A DNA stretch of 64,000 bases from Nocardioides marmoribigeumensis (GTDB taxonomy: Bacteria; Actinomycetota; Actinomycetes; Propionibacteriales; Nocardioidaceae), in contig NZ_JAVDYG010000001.1 in NCBI RefSeq assembly GCF_031458325.1, positions 310,001 to 374,000 on the forward strand, written 5' to 3'. Below are positions 18,666-26,885 of this stretch, piece after piece. A model generated the notes under the pieces. The model made no database searches and had not been told where the DNA came from. It was given only the letters and a program-made list of their open reading frames with translations. The number at the start of each line of letters is the position of its first letter. The stretch's first letter is position 1. Position numbers and translations under genes: made by a program.

Positions 18666-19850
18666 ATGCTCGTCATCGTCGCTCCCGGTCAGGGAGCCCA
18701 GAAGCCCGGCTTCCTCACGCCCTGGCTGGAGGACCCCGCGTTCGCCGCCCGCTTCGAGTGGCTCTCCGCCGTCGCCGACCTCGACCTCGCCCACTACGGC
18801 ACCAAGGCCGACGAGGACGCCATCCGTGACACCGCCGTCGCGCAGCCGCTCCTGGTCGCCACCGGCCTGGTCGCCGCGCTCAGCCTGTTCCCCCACCCCG
18901 CGGACGCCTTCGACAGGATCGGCGCGGTCGCCGGCCACAGCGTCGGCGAGCTGGCCGTCGCGGCGGGTGCCCGCGCGATCACCGCCGAGCAGGCGATGGT
19001 GCTGGTCCGCGAGCGTGGCAAGGCCATGGCCCGCGCCGCCGCCGCGACCCCGACCAGCATGACCGCGATCCTCGGTGGGCAGCGCGAGGAGGTCCTGGCC
19101 AAGCTCGAGCAGCACGGGCTCACCGCTGCCAACGACAACGGCCCCGGCCAGGTGGTCGCCGCCGGCACCGTCGAGCAGCTCGCCGCCCTCGCCGCGGACC
19201 CGCCGGCACGGGCGCGCCTCATGCCGCTGTCCGTGGCCGGCGCCTTCCACACCGAGCACATGGCCCCGGCCGTCGCCCACGTCCGCAGCCTCGCCCGCGC
19301 CGTGTCGACCCACGACCCCCGCACCCGCGTGATCTCCAACTACGACGGCCACGTCGTGCACGACGGCCGCGAGGTGCTCGAGCGCATCGTCCAGCAGATC
19401 GCCCGCCCCGTGCGCTGGGACCTGTGCCTGGAGACGATGCGCGACCTCGGCGTCACCGGCATCCTCGAGATGCCGCCCGCCGGCACGCTCACCGGCATCG
19501 CCAAGCGGGCCCTCAAGGGCGTGGAGACCTTCGCGCTCAACGGCCCGGAGCAGCTCGACGACGCCCGCGAGTTCGTCGAGAAGCACGGCACCCCGTCGCC
19601 GATGGACGCCTCCCCGACGTGGCGGATGCTCGTCTCCCCCACCAAGGGCACGTTCCGCCAGAGCCTCGACCTCGCCGAGGGCGCCTCGGTCCCGGCACAG
19701 GCCACGATCGGCGCGGTCGCCACCCTGCGCGCGGAGACCGCGGTCACCGCGCCGTACGGCGGCACGATCGTCGAGTGGCTGGTCAGCGACGGCGACCCGG
19801 TCTCCCCCGGCCAGCCCCTCATCCGCCTCCACCCCGTGCAGGCGTCCTGA
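18666..19850 (+). CDS. fabD: Malonyl-CoA:ACP transacylase with extra C-terminal biotinyl-like domain
   Basis: A 394-residue malonyl-CoA:acyl carrier protein transacylase, which loads malonyl groups onto AcpP for chain extension. The catalytic Ser92 lies in AGHSVGELA, the partner His195 in GAFHTEHM, and the N-terminal GQGAQKPGF is standard. Normal FabD ends near residue 305. Here about 75 further residues (320-390) read as a biotinyl/lipoyl-type swinging-domain fold: VSPTKGTFR in the first half and VTAPYGGTIVEWLVSDGDPV in the second. At the turn where carriers have MKM, this protein has TLRAE, so no lysine can be modified. The ATG at 18666 has AAGG upstream. The stop overlaps the fabH start in ATGA-like fashion (coupled). 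Confidence 0.93.
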   Translation: MLVIVAPGQGAQKPGFLTPWLEDPAFAARFEWLSAVADLDLAHYGTKADEDAIRDTAVAQPLLVATGLVAALSLFPHPADAFDRIGAVAGHSVGELAVAAGARAITAEQAMVLVRERGKAMARAAAATPTSMTAILGGQREEVLAKLEQHGLTAANDNGPGQVVAAGTVEQLAALAADPPARARLMPLSVAGAFHTEHMAPAVAHVRSLARAVSTHDPRTRVISNYDGHVVHDGREVLERIVQQIARPVRWDLCLETMRDLGVTGILEMPPAGTLTGIAKRALKGVETFALNGPEQLDDAREFVEKHGTPSPMDASPTWRMLVSPTKGTFRQSLDLAEGASVPAQATIGAVATLRAETAVTAPYGGTIVEWLVSDGDPVSPGQPLIRLHPVQAS

Positions 19851-20851
19851 TGAACGCTCCTGCCGAGGCGACGCTCCTCGGGCTCGGTGTCTACCGGCCC
19901 CGACGGGTCGTGCCCAACGCCGAGATCGTCGAGGCGATCGACTCCTCCGACGAGTGGATCCAGCAGCGCTCGGGCATCCGCTCGCGCCGGTGGGCCGGCG
20001 ACGACGAGTCCGTCCAGATGATGTCGGTCTCGGCGGCCCGTGACGCCATCACCGCGGCCGGCCTCGAGCCCGGCCAGGTCGACGCCGTCATCGTCGCCAC
20101 CGTCTCGCACCTCATGCAGACCCCCGCGGTCGCGCCCGCCGTCGCCCACGAGCTCGGGCTCGAGCGCCCGGCCGCCTTCGACATCAGCGCCGCGTGCGCG
20201 GGCTTCTGCTACGGACTCGGGCTCGCCCGCGACATGGTCCGCGGCGGGAGCGCCCGCCACGTGCTGGTCATCGGCGTCGAGCGGCTCTCCGACATCACCG
20301 ACCGCAGCGACCGCGGCACGGCGTTCATCTTCGCCGACGGCGCGGGCGCCGTCGTGGTCGGACCGGCCCCCGAGGGCACGGCCGGCGTCGGGCCCGTCGT
20401 CTGGGGCAGCGACGGTGAGCAGTTCGACCTGATCCGCCAGCGCGAGGACTGGCGCGACGTGGTCGCCTCCGACGACCCGGCGATGCCGCACCTGGTCATG
20501 CAGGGCAACGCGGTCTTCCGCTGGGCGGCCTTCGAGATGGGCAAGGTCGCCGCCGAGATCCTCGACCGCAGCGACCTGACCCTCGACGACATCGACGCCT
20601 TCGTGCCCCACCAGGCCAACCGGCGCATCACCGACGTGATGGCCCGCTCGCTGCACCTGCCCGAGCGCATCGCGGTCGCCCACGACATCGTCGACCAGGG
20701 CAACACCTCGGCAGCCTCCGTCCCGCTCGCGCTGCACCGCCTGGTCAGCGAGGGCGCGGTCCAGCCCGGGCAGCGGGCGCTGCTCGTCGCCTTCGGCGCC
20801 GGGCTCGCCTACGCCGGCCAGGTCGTCACGGTCCCACCCACCGTCCGCTGA
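19850..20851 (+). CDS. fabH: Beta-ketoacyl-ACP synthase III
   Basis: A 333-residue KAS III enzyme that starts fatty-acid synthesis by condensing an acyl-CoA primer with malonyl-ACP. The catalytic triad is complete: Cys116 in ISAACAGFC, His254 in FVPHQANRR and Asn285 in DQGNTSAAS. The fold signatures SSDEWIQQRSGIRSR and FADGAGAVVVG are present. The ATG at 19850 shares a base with the fabD stop, so translation is coupled. Actinobacterial FabH enzymes often accept branched primers, which would fit iso/anteiso lipids, but primer choice cannot be read from the sequence. An 82-base gap with its own AAAGG site separates it from acpP. Confidence 0.96.
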   Translation: MNAPAEATLLGLGVYRPRRVVPNAEIVEAIDSSDEWIQQRSGIRSRRWAGDDESVQMMSVSAARDAITAAGLEPGQVDAVIVATVSHLMQTPAVAPAVAHELGLERPAAFDISAACAGFCYGLGLARDMVRGGSARHVLVIGVERLSDITDRSDRGTAFIFADGAGAVVVGPAPEGTAGVGPVVWGSDGEQFDLIRQREDWRDVVASDDPAMPHLVMQGNAVFRWAAFEMGKVAAEILDRSDLTLDDIDAFVPHQANRRITDVMARSLHLPERIAVAHDIVDQGNTSAASVPLALHRLVSEGAVQPGQRALLVAFGAGLAYAGQVVTVPPTVR

Positions 20852-20933
20852 CCCCCCGATCTCCGCGCCACCGTCGTCGCGGCACCCCTGATCCGCACCC
20901 ACGAAGAAACCACCTCACGAAAGGTTCATCACC

Positions 20934-21182
20934 ATGACCACCGCCACTGACATCCGCGCCGAGCTCGCCGAGATCGTCGAGGAGATCGCCGGCGTCCCCG
21001 CCGACGACGTCCAGACCGACAAGGCCTTCGTCGCCGACCTCGACGTCGACTCCCTGTCGATGGTCGAGATCGTCGTCGCCGCCGAGGAGAAGTTCGGCGT
21101 GCGCATCCCCGACGACGAGGTGAAGAACCTCAAGACCGTCGGCGACGCGGTCAGCTTCATCGAGAAGGCGCAGGCTGCCTGA
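20934..21182 (+). CDS. acpP: Acyl carrier protein
   Basis: An 82-residue acidic acyl carrier protein, which holds growing acyl chains on a 4'-phosphopantetheine arm. The arm attaches to Ser40 in the DVDSLSMVE motif. Four helices and the usual high Asp/Glu content are apparent. The ATG at 20934 follows GAAAGG by about ten bases, a stronger site than those of its neighbours, as expected for an abundant protein. The fabF gene starts three bases beyond the stop codon. Confidence 0.97.
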   Translation: MTTATDIRAELAEIVEEIAGVPADDVQTDKAFVADLDVDSLSMVEIVVAAEEKFGVRIPDDEVKNLKTVGDAVSFIEKAQAA

Positions 21183-21185
21183 GCC

Positions 21186-22463
21186 ATGACTGACACCCGT
21201 ACTGGAACCGACCCGGGCACCCGCGTCCTCGTCACCGGCCTGGGCGCCACGTCCCCCGTCGGAGGAGACGTCACCGCGACCTGGTCCGCCCTCGTGTCGG
21301 GCCAGTCCGGGGTCGGCGTCCTCAAGCAGGACTGGGCCGCGGACCTCGGCGCGCAGATCGCCGCCGAGGTCGCGGTCGACCCCACCGACGTCCTCGAGCG
21401 GGTCAAGGCCCGCCGCCTGGACCGCTCCGGCCAGCTGGCGCTGGTCGCGGCGCTGGAGGCCTGGCGCGACGCGGGCTTCTCCCTCGCCTCGGACGAGGGG
21501 TCCGCGGACGGGCCCGACCCGCTCCGGGTCGCGGTCGCCTGCGCCTCCGGCATCGGCGGGGTGCAGACCCTGCTGAGCAACTACGACCAGCTGCTGGCCA
21601 GCGGCCCGCGTCGGGTCTCGCCCCTGGCGATCCCGATGCTCATGCCCAACGGTCCCGCGGCCAGCATCGGCCTGGCGATCGGCGCCCGAGCCGGGGTCCA
21701 CACCCCTGTCTCCGCGTGCGCGTCGGGCAACGAGGCCGTCGCCCTCGGCATCGACCTCATCCGGCTCGGCCGGGCCGACGTCGTCGTCGTCGGCGGCACC
21801 GAGGCCGCCGTACACGCCCTGCCGATGGCCGCCTTCGGCCAGATGCGGGCCCTGTCCACGCGCAACGACGAGCCCGAGCGCGCCTCGCGCCCGTGGGACA
21901 AGGGCCGGGACGGCTTCGTCCTCGGCGAGGGCGCGGCCGTGCTCGTGCTCGAGTCCGAGGCGCACGCCACCGCGCGCGGCGCCAAGGTGTACGCCGAGGC
22001 CGCGGGCGCCGGCATCACCGCCGACAGCCACGACATCGCGCAGCCCGACCCCTCGGGCGCCGGGGCGACCCGGGCGATGCAGCTGGCCCTGGCCAACGCG
22101 GGCCTGCAGGCCTCCGACATCGGCCACGTCAACGCCCACGCCACCTCGACCCCGCAGGGCGACGTGGCCGAGGCCGCGGCGATCCGGCAGGCCCTCGGCT
22201 CCGCCGCCGACCAGGTGGTGGTGACCTCGACCAAGTCGATGACCGGCCACCTCCTCGGTGCTGCCGGCGCCCTCGAGTCGGTCGCCTCGGTCCTGGCCCT
22301 GCGCGACGGGACCGTGCCGCCGACGATCAACCTCGAGGACCCCGAGGACATCGGCCTCGACATCGCCACCACGCGCCGGCCGATGCCCGCAGGCAAGGCC
22401 GTGCTCAACAACTCCTTCGGCTTCGGGGGACACAACGTGGCCGTCGCCTTCCTCCCCGTCTGA
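21186..22463 (+). CDS. fabF: Beta-ketoacyl-ACP synthase II
   Basis: A 425-residue elongating condensing enzyme (KAS I/II family). It adds two-carbon units from malonyl-ACP to acyl-ACP. Catalytic residues are Cys178 in VSACASGNEA, His318 in HATSTPQGD, Lys350 in TSTKSMTG and His355 in TGHLLGAAG. The glycine-rich NNSFGFGGHNV closes the fold. It begins three bases after acpP and precedes accD by about 40 bases, so it is in the middle of the fab operon. Mycobacteria have two tandem homologues (kasA, kasB) here; this genome has one, as in Streptomyces. Confidence 0.96.
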   Translation: MTDTRTGTDPGTRVLVTGLGATSPVGGDVTATWSALVSGQSGVGVLKQDWAADLGAQIAAEVAVDPTDVLERVKARRLDRSGQLALVAALEAWRDAGFSLASDEGSADGPDPLRVAVACASGIGGVQTLLSNYDQLLASGPRRVSPLAIPMLMPNGPAASIGLAIGARAGVHTPVSACASGNEAVALGIDLIRLGRADVVVVGGTEAAVHALPMAAFGQMRALSTRNDEPERASRPWDKGRDGFVLGEGAAVLVLESEAHATARGAKVYAEAAGAGITADSHDIAQPDPSGAGATRAMQLALANAGLQASDIGHVNAHATSTPQGDVAEAAAIRQALGSAADQVVVTSTKSMTGHLLGAAGALESVASVLALRDGTVPPTINLEDPEDIGLDIATTRRPMPAGKAVLNNSFGFGGHNVAVAFLPV

Positions 22464-22503
22464 CCGACGGGACCGCGCCCCACCACCGAGATCTGGAGAC
22501 CCC

Positions 22504-23958
22504 ATGACGCTCACCGCTCCCCCGACCGGCTCGGCGCCCCCGGCGCCGCGCGCGCCCAAGCCGCCCCGCGAGGAGGACCCCCGCAACCCGGTCCACCGCC
22601 TCCCCGCGCTCCTCGACGAGGGGTCGCTGACCTTCCTCGGACCGGACACGCTGTCCGGCATGCGTGCCGCCACCGGCACGATCGACGGCCAGCCGGTCGT
22701 CGCCTTCTGCTCCGACGTCACCGTGATGGGCGGCGCGATGGGCGTCGACGGCTGCCGCGTGGTCGTCGAGGCCTACGAGCGGGCCGTCGCGGACGGCGTC
22801 CCGATCATCGGCCTGTGGCACTCCGGCGGCGCGCGTCTGCCCGAGGGGGTCCGCTCGCTGCACGCCGTGGGCGAGATCTTCCACGCGATGACGCTCGCCT
22901 CGGGTCGCATCCCGCAGATCTCGGTGGTGCTCGGCCCGGCCGCCGGCGGCGCGGCGTACGGTCCCGCCCTCACCGACGTGGTGATCCTCGGCCCCGAGGG
23001 CCGCATCTTCGTCACCGGACCCGACGTCGTGCGCTCGGTCACCGGCGAGGACGTCGACATGGCGCGCCTCGGCGGACCTGAGCCGCACGGCCGCCGCTCG
23101 GGCGTCGTCCACCTGCTCGTCGACTCCGAGGAGGAGGCGCTGGCCCAGGCCCGCGACCTCGCCTCGCTCCTCGGCGACCAGGGCGAGATGGACCTGCAGG
23201 CCGTGGCCGACCGCGACCTGTCCCAGGCCCTGCCCGACAACCCCAAGCGCGCCTACGACGTCCACCCGCTGGTCGAGCAGGTGCTCGACGAGGGCACCGC
23301 ACGCGAGCTTCACGGTCGTTGGGCCCCCAACGTCGTCACCGCGCTGGGCCGCCTCGGTGGCCGCACCGTCGGCGTCGTGGCCAACAACCCCCTGCGCCTC
23401 GGCGGCTGCCTCGACAGCTTCTCGGCGGAGAAGGCAGCCCGCTTCGTGCGCATGTGCGACGCGTTCGGGGTGCCGCTCGTCGTGCTGGTCGACGTACCCG
23501 GCTACCTGCCCGGCGTCGGTCAGGAGTGGGACGGCGTCGTACGACGGGGCGCGAAGCTGCTGCACGCGTTCAGCGAGTGCACGGTGCCGCGGGTGACGCT
23601 GGTGACCCGCAAGGCCTACGGCGGTGCCTACATCGCGATGAACGCCCGCGCCCTGGGGGCGACCCGCGTCTACGCGTGGCCCGGCGCGCAGGTCGCCGTC
23701 ATGGGCTCGGTCGCCGCGATCCGCATCCTGCACCGGCGCCGGCTGGCGGAGGTCCCGCCGGACCTGCGCGAGCAGACCGAGCAGGAGCTGGCCGACGAGC
23801 ACGACAAGATCGCCGGGGGCGTCGAGGCCGCGATCGAGCTCGGCGTCGTCGACGAGATCGTCGACCCCGCGGTCACCCGCTCCTCGATCGCCGGTGCGAT
23901 CGTCGAGGCGCTCCGGGCCGGGCCCGTCCGCGGGCGCCACGGCAACATCCCGCTGTAG
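22504..23958 (+). CDS. accD: Acyl-CoA carboxylase carboxyltransferase subunit (AccD type)
   Basis: A 484-residue carboxyltransferase beta-type subunit. It moves CO2 from carboxybiotin to acetyl- or propionyl-CoA, producing malonyl-CoA for FabD. Both crotonase-like halves are present: the N-terminal lobe with GLWHSGGARLPEGV and GPAAGGAAYGPALTD, and the C-terminal lobe with VDVPGYLPGVGQEWDGVVRRG and TRKAYGGAYIAMN. The glycine pairs that form the two oxyanion holes are intact. The ATG at 22504 follows GGAGACCCC. By position it corresponds to accD6 of mycobacteria, the last gene of the FAS-II operon. Its biotin-carrying partner is not in the window. A strong hairpin with a T run follows at 23995-24037. 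Confidence 0.94.
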   Translation: MTLTAPPTGSAPPAPRAPKPPREEDPRNPVHRLPALLDEGSLTFLGPDTLSGMRAATGTIDGQPVVAFCSDVTVMGGAMGVDGCRVVVEAYERAVADGVPIIGLWHSGGARLPEGVRSLHAVGEIFHAMTLASGRIPQISVVLGPAAGGAAYGPALTDVVILGPEGRIFVTGPDVVRSVTGEDVDMARLGGPEPHGRRSGVVHLLVDSEEEALAQARDLASLLGDQGEMDLQAVADRDLSQALPDNPKRAYDVHPLVEQVLDEGTARELHGRWAPNVVTALGRLGGRTVGVVANNPLRLGGCLDSFSAEKAARFVRMCDAFGVPLVVLVDVPGYLPGVGQEWDGVVRRGAKLLHAFSECTVPRVTLVTRKAYGGAYIAMNARALGATRVYAWPGAQVAVMGSVAAIRILHRRRLAEVPPDLREQTEQELADEHDKIAGGVEAAIELGVVDEIVDPAVTRSSIAGAIVEALRAGPVRGRHGNIPL

Positions 23959-23959
23959 C

Positions 23960-24046
23960 CGCTGGGTGCGGTTTCACTAGGTACCTAGTGACCTTGGTGC
24001 TCCCCGAGCGAAACTTCGCTCGGGGAGCACCAGTTTTCCCGCAGGT
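23960..24046 (+). repeat. Left copy of the 87-bp inverted repeat bracketing the DUF559 gene
   Basis: Starts two bases after the accD stop. It holds, in order, a GGTGCGGTTTC box, the perfect 18-bp palindrome TCACTAGGTACCTAGTGA (23974-23991), and a 17-bp perfect hairpin stem (23995-24011 with 24016-24032) with a four-base AACT loop, followed by GTTTT. The right copy (25121-25207) is inverted and about 85% identical. The three stem positions that differ (GTG here, TCA there) are compensated on the other arm. On the plus strand it also reads as a good intrinsic terminator for accD. Confidence 0.9.
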
Positions 24047-24062
24047 ACGACGGGACGCCGGC

Positions 24063-25010
24063 TCAGGCCGCGGCGCGACGCATCGCGCGCCGGATCCGAG
24101 CGACGAGCTGGGCCGGGTCGGCCAGGTCGGCCCACGTCACCCGGATCACGATCCATCCGGTGGCCTCGCGGATCCGGTCCTCTCGCTTCTTCTCCCGGAC
24201 GACGGCGTCGGCGGCCGACTCGCCCGGCCGCAGGTGCTTCTCGTACTTCACCTTGCCGTCGAACTCCAGGATCACGCCCAGCTCGGGCCAGGCGAAGTCC
24301 ACGATGCCGAGGAGCACCCCGCCCTCCCACACCTCGTACTGCGGATCGGGCCGAGGGAGGTTGGCCCGCCAGAGCAGGTGAGCGGTGCGGTCCTCGCCCA
24401 CCGAGGCGTGCCGGGCGTCGGCGAGGCTCACGACGACCTGCAGGCCGAGGCTGTCCGGCCAGTGCTCGGTGGCGGCCCGTCGTTCTTCGACCTCCTCGAT
24501 CCCGCACAGGCCGAGCCGCAGGACCGAGTCGACGGTCACCAGTCCCTGCTCGACACTCAGCAGTGAGGCCGACTCCACCGCGGCGCGTGCCGGCCCGACG
24601 ACGGGCAGCCCGCGGATGACCTGGATCTCCGATGCCGGGAGCGCACCCTGGTGGTGGATCAGGTCGCCGGCGTGGCGGCCGTGCTTGCCGTCGGCACGCG
24701 TGAGGTGGACCTCACCGAGCCCGACCTTCCACAGGTCGAGCCCGTGCAGGACGGCAGCCGTGTGGTGGCTGAAGGCGATCCGCTCGCCGTGGGTGCGGTG
24801 GATCGCCCGGGCCGTGACCACGTGGCGCTCCCGCTGGTCCGCGGTCGCCCAGAGCTCGCCCGCGACGTACGCCCCGTGGCGCACCTTGACCAGCTCCCCG
24901 GACCGCACGGCCCGCTTCAGTGCCGCGTCGGACATCCCGGAGGCGATCGCCTCGCGCCGCAGGAAGATCGGGATCTCGTCGGTCTCGGGGTGGTCGAACG
25001 TCATCTTCAT
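24063..25010 (-). CDS. AbiEi-like winged-helix / DUF559 (PD-(D/E)XK-type nuclease) protein
   Basis: A 315-residue two-part protein. The N-terminus (about 12-75: IFLRREAIASGMSDAALKRA, then GELVKVRHGAYV) is the winged-helix domain found in AbiEi-type antitoxins and related regulators. The C-terminus (about 215-310) is a DUF559-like Vsr/PD-(D/E)XK nuclease fold: the motif residues appear in GIVDFAWPELGVILEFDGK, with Asp, Glu and Lys in metal-binding positions, then basic helices (REKKREDRIREATGW). Many actinobacterial genomes carry several such genes; function is not known. The ATG at 25010 was taken as start, and a second ATG lies two codons later. The gene is enclosed by the two inverted repeats and lies where related genomes have accD next to DUF3145. 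Confidence 0.8.
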   Translation of the reverse strand: MKMTFDHPETDEIPIFLRREAIASGMSDAALKRAVRSGELVKVRHGAYVAGELWATADQRERHVVTARAIHRTHGERIAFSHHTAAVLHGLDLWKVGLGEVHLTRADGKHGRHAGDLIHHQGALPASEIQVIRGLPVVGPARAAVESASLLSVEQGLVTVDSVLRLGLCGIEEVEERRAATEHWPDSLGLQVVVSLADARHASVGEDRTAHLLWRANLPRPDPQYEVWEGGVLLGIVDFAWPELGVILEFDGKVKYEKHLRPGESAADAVVREKKREDRIREATGWIVIRVTWADLADPAQLVARIRRAMRRAAA

Positions 25011-25120
25011 GGGCGGGAGCCTGCAGCGTTCCTGCCCCGCCGTCGTACGGCGCGGCGCCACCGGTGGAGCGAGAGGGAGTCTCCTGACCTGGGGACCGGA
25101 ACCGGCTCCGCCGCCCTCGG

Positions 25121-25207
25121 ACCGCGGCAGAACTGTCACTCCCCGAGCGAAGTTTCACTCGGGGAGTGACAACGTCACTAGGTACCTAGTGAAACTGCAC
25201 CCCAGCG
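25121..25207 (-). repeat. Right copy of the 87-bp inverted repeat bracketing the DUF559 gene
   Basis: Inverted relative to the left copy. It has the identical 18-bp palindrome at 25175-25192 and the hairpin at 25134-25171, with one mismatch in the stem. The outer edge is three bases from the stop of the DUF3145 gene. Relative to the left copy, stem changes occur in complementary pairs, so the hairpin shape rather than the exact sequence has been kept. No T run follows it on the minus strand. Confidence 0.9.
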
Positions 25208-25210
25208 CCG

Positions 25211-25720
25211 TCAGACGACCTGGTGGAGCCAGCGGACGGGGGCACCGTCACCGGCGTGACGGAACGTCTCCAGCTCGTCGTCCCACGGCTTGCCGAGGAG
25301 GCGGTCGACCTCGACCTCGAGGGTGGTCTCGCCCAGGGCCGACTTGACCATCGCCGCCTTGAGGCGGTCCTCGGGGATCATCAGGTCGCCGTGCATCCCC
25401 GTCACGGCGTGGAAGACCCCGAGCGCGGGGGTGGAGGAGAAGCGGGCACCCTCCGCGCCGGGTGAGGCGTCCTCGGTGACCTCGAAGCGCAGGTGGTTCC
25501 AGCCGCGCAGGGCGGAGGTCATGGCGGCGGCCGTGCCGGCGTCGCCGAGCCAGGAGTACTCCGCCCGGTAGGTGCCTGCCTGGGCGGGCTGGGGGGTCCA
25601 CTCCAGGCTGACGGCATGGTTGAGCACCCCGCCGAGCGCCCACTCGATGTGGGGGCACAGCGCGGACGGCGCCGAGTGGACGTAGATGACGCCCCTGGTC
25701 GCAGGACGTGAGCTCATCAT
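25211..25720 (-). CDS. DUF3145 family protein
   Basis: A 169-residue protein of the actinobacterial DUF3145 family. Family phrases include GVIYVHSAPSALCPHIEWAL, YSWLGDAGTAAAMTSALRGW, MHGDLMIPEDRL and ELETFRHAGDGAPVRWLHQVV at the C-terminus. Function is unknown. In Streptomyces it lies just beyond the fatty-acid operon, so its position near accD is conserved apart from the inserted DUF559 unit. The start is the first of two adjacent ATGs (25720); AGGGAGG lies about five bases upstream. An inverted repeat at 25842-25856 sits in its upstream region. Confidence 0.9.
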   Translation of the reverse strand: MMSSRPATRGVIYVHSAPSALCPHIEWALGGVLNHAVSLEWTPQPAQAGTYRAEYSWLGDAGTAAAMTSALRGWNHLRFEVTEDASPGAEGARFSSTPALGVFHAVTGMHGDLMIPEDRLKAAMVKSALGETTLEVEVDRLLGKPWDDELETFRHAGDGAPVRWLHQVV

Positions 25721-25841
25721 GGGCCTCCCTGTTGATCCGGCGTCGAGGTACGCCTTCCCCAGCGGTCTCGGTTCGGATCGGGGCGGGAGCCCCAGGTCGT
25801 GCTCACAGCAGATGGAGTTGTCTCACACCCATGTTACTCAC

Positions 25842-25856
25842 ATCCGTCACACGGAT
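25842..25856. promoter_or_regulatory. Short inverted repeat upstream of DUF3145
   Basis: ATCCGT-CAC-ACGGAT, a perfect 6-bp palindrome in a locally less GC-rich stretch, about 125 bases upstream of the DUF3145 start and just beyond the stop of the neighbouring hydrolase. It may be an operator; nothing shows which protein would bind. Confidence 0.3.
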
Positions 25857-25887
25857 CACCCGTACCACACGAAATGACCCATCCGGT

Positions 25888-26781
25888 TCAGAGGAGCCGC
25901 TCGAGGATGTCCTCGACCATGGCCATGCCGATCAGGTGGGACTCCCCCTCCAGGGTGAGCAGCTCGGCGTGCGGCAGCCGTGAGACGCAGTGCTCGCCGT
26001 GGCGCCACGGGACGATGTGGTCGGCGTCGCCGTGCCACCAGCGCACCGGCGCGGTCACGTCGCCGAGCTCGAAGCCCCAGTGGCGGGTGAACAGGAGCAG
26101 GTCGGCCAGCGGCGCGCTGATCTGCTTGCGGGACCCGTTGACCAGGTCGTCGAGGAACATCGCCTTGAACTCCGGCCGACCCAGCACCCGGCGGTCCCCC
26201 GCGGGCTGGGCGACGCGGTAGAGGTCGAGCCCGGCGCCGGCGAAGGGCCGCACCACCCGGATCGCGTTGGTCAGGGCGAAGCTGAGCGGCAGCCGGCCCA
26301 CCCCGACCAGCGGCGCCAGCGGCCGGGCCAGGCCCACCGCGCCACCGGACACCGCGTCGGGGCCGACGGTCGGGGCCACCCCGCCGAGCACCTCGATGCC
26401 GAGCACGCGGTCGGGCATCGCCGCGCTCGTCGACAGCGCGTAGGGGCCACCCCCGGACAGCCCGATCGCGTGGAACTGCCCCACTCCCAGGGTGTCGGCC
26501 ACGATCTCGAGGTCGCGGGTCCAGTCGAGGACGTCGTCGTAGACGTGGGCCGTCGACCACCCGATGCCCGGCCGGTCGATGCCGATGATGCGCAGGTCGT
26601 GCTCGTCGGCGAGCGCCCGCGCCTCGACCGGGATCTGCCGTCGGGCCCCCGGGGTGCCGTGGAACCAGAAGACCGGCCGCCCGTGCGGCGTACCGAACGA
26701 GGCGAAGCCGAGCCGGCGGTCCCCCCGGACGGTGATCTGGCCCTCCAGGCGTGGTCGGGCCACGGTCACTCTCTCGCGCAT
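25888..26781 (-). CDS. Alpha/beta-fold hydrolase
   Basis: A 297-residue hydrolase. The nucleophile elbow is GLSGGGPYAL, the acid lies in WWHGDADHIVPW and the histidine in EGESHLIGMAM. The oxyanion region FWFHGTPGARRQIP and IGIDRPGIGWS are typical of the family that includes proline iminopeptidase-like and epoxide hydrolase-like enzymes. The ATG at 26781 has GGGGAGGA upstream and gives a normal N-terminus; the longer frame adds 23 residues of low quality. It is divergent from the APC permease gene. The substrate is unknown. Confidence 0.83.
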   Translation of the reverse strand: MRERVTVARPRLEGQITVRGDRRLGFASFGTPHGRPVFWFHGTPGARRQIPVEARALADEHDLRIIGIDRPGIGWSTAHVYDDVLDWTRDLEIVADTLGVGQFHAIGLSGGGPYALSTSAAMPDRVLGIEVLGGVAPTVGPDAVSGGAVGLARPLAPLVGVGRLPLSFALTNAIRVVRPFAGAGLDLYRVAQPAGDRRVLGRPEFKAMFLDDLVNGSRKQISAPLADLLLFTRHWGFELGDVTAPVRWWHGDADHIVPWRHGEHCVSRLPHAELLTLEGESHLIGMAMVEDILERLL

Positions 26782-26885
26782 GGCGGCATCCTCCCCCACG
26801 CCCCACGGCGCACGCCGCCGTCCGGCGGCCCAGGGGTGCCGGACGGCCATGGCGCGGCCCGCATCCAGGGGGTTAGACCGGTGGT

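Noticed and set aside
23956-25215. Target-site duplication flanking the DUF559 unit
   Set aside because: Only GCC is shared at the two edges, too short to be evidence of transposition.
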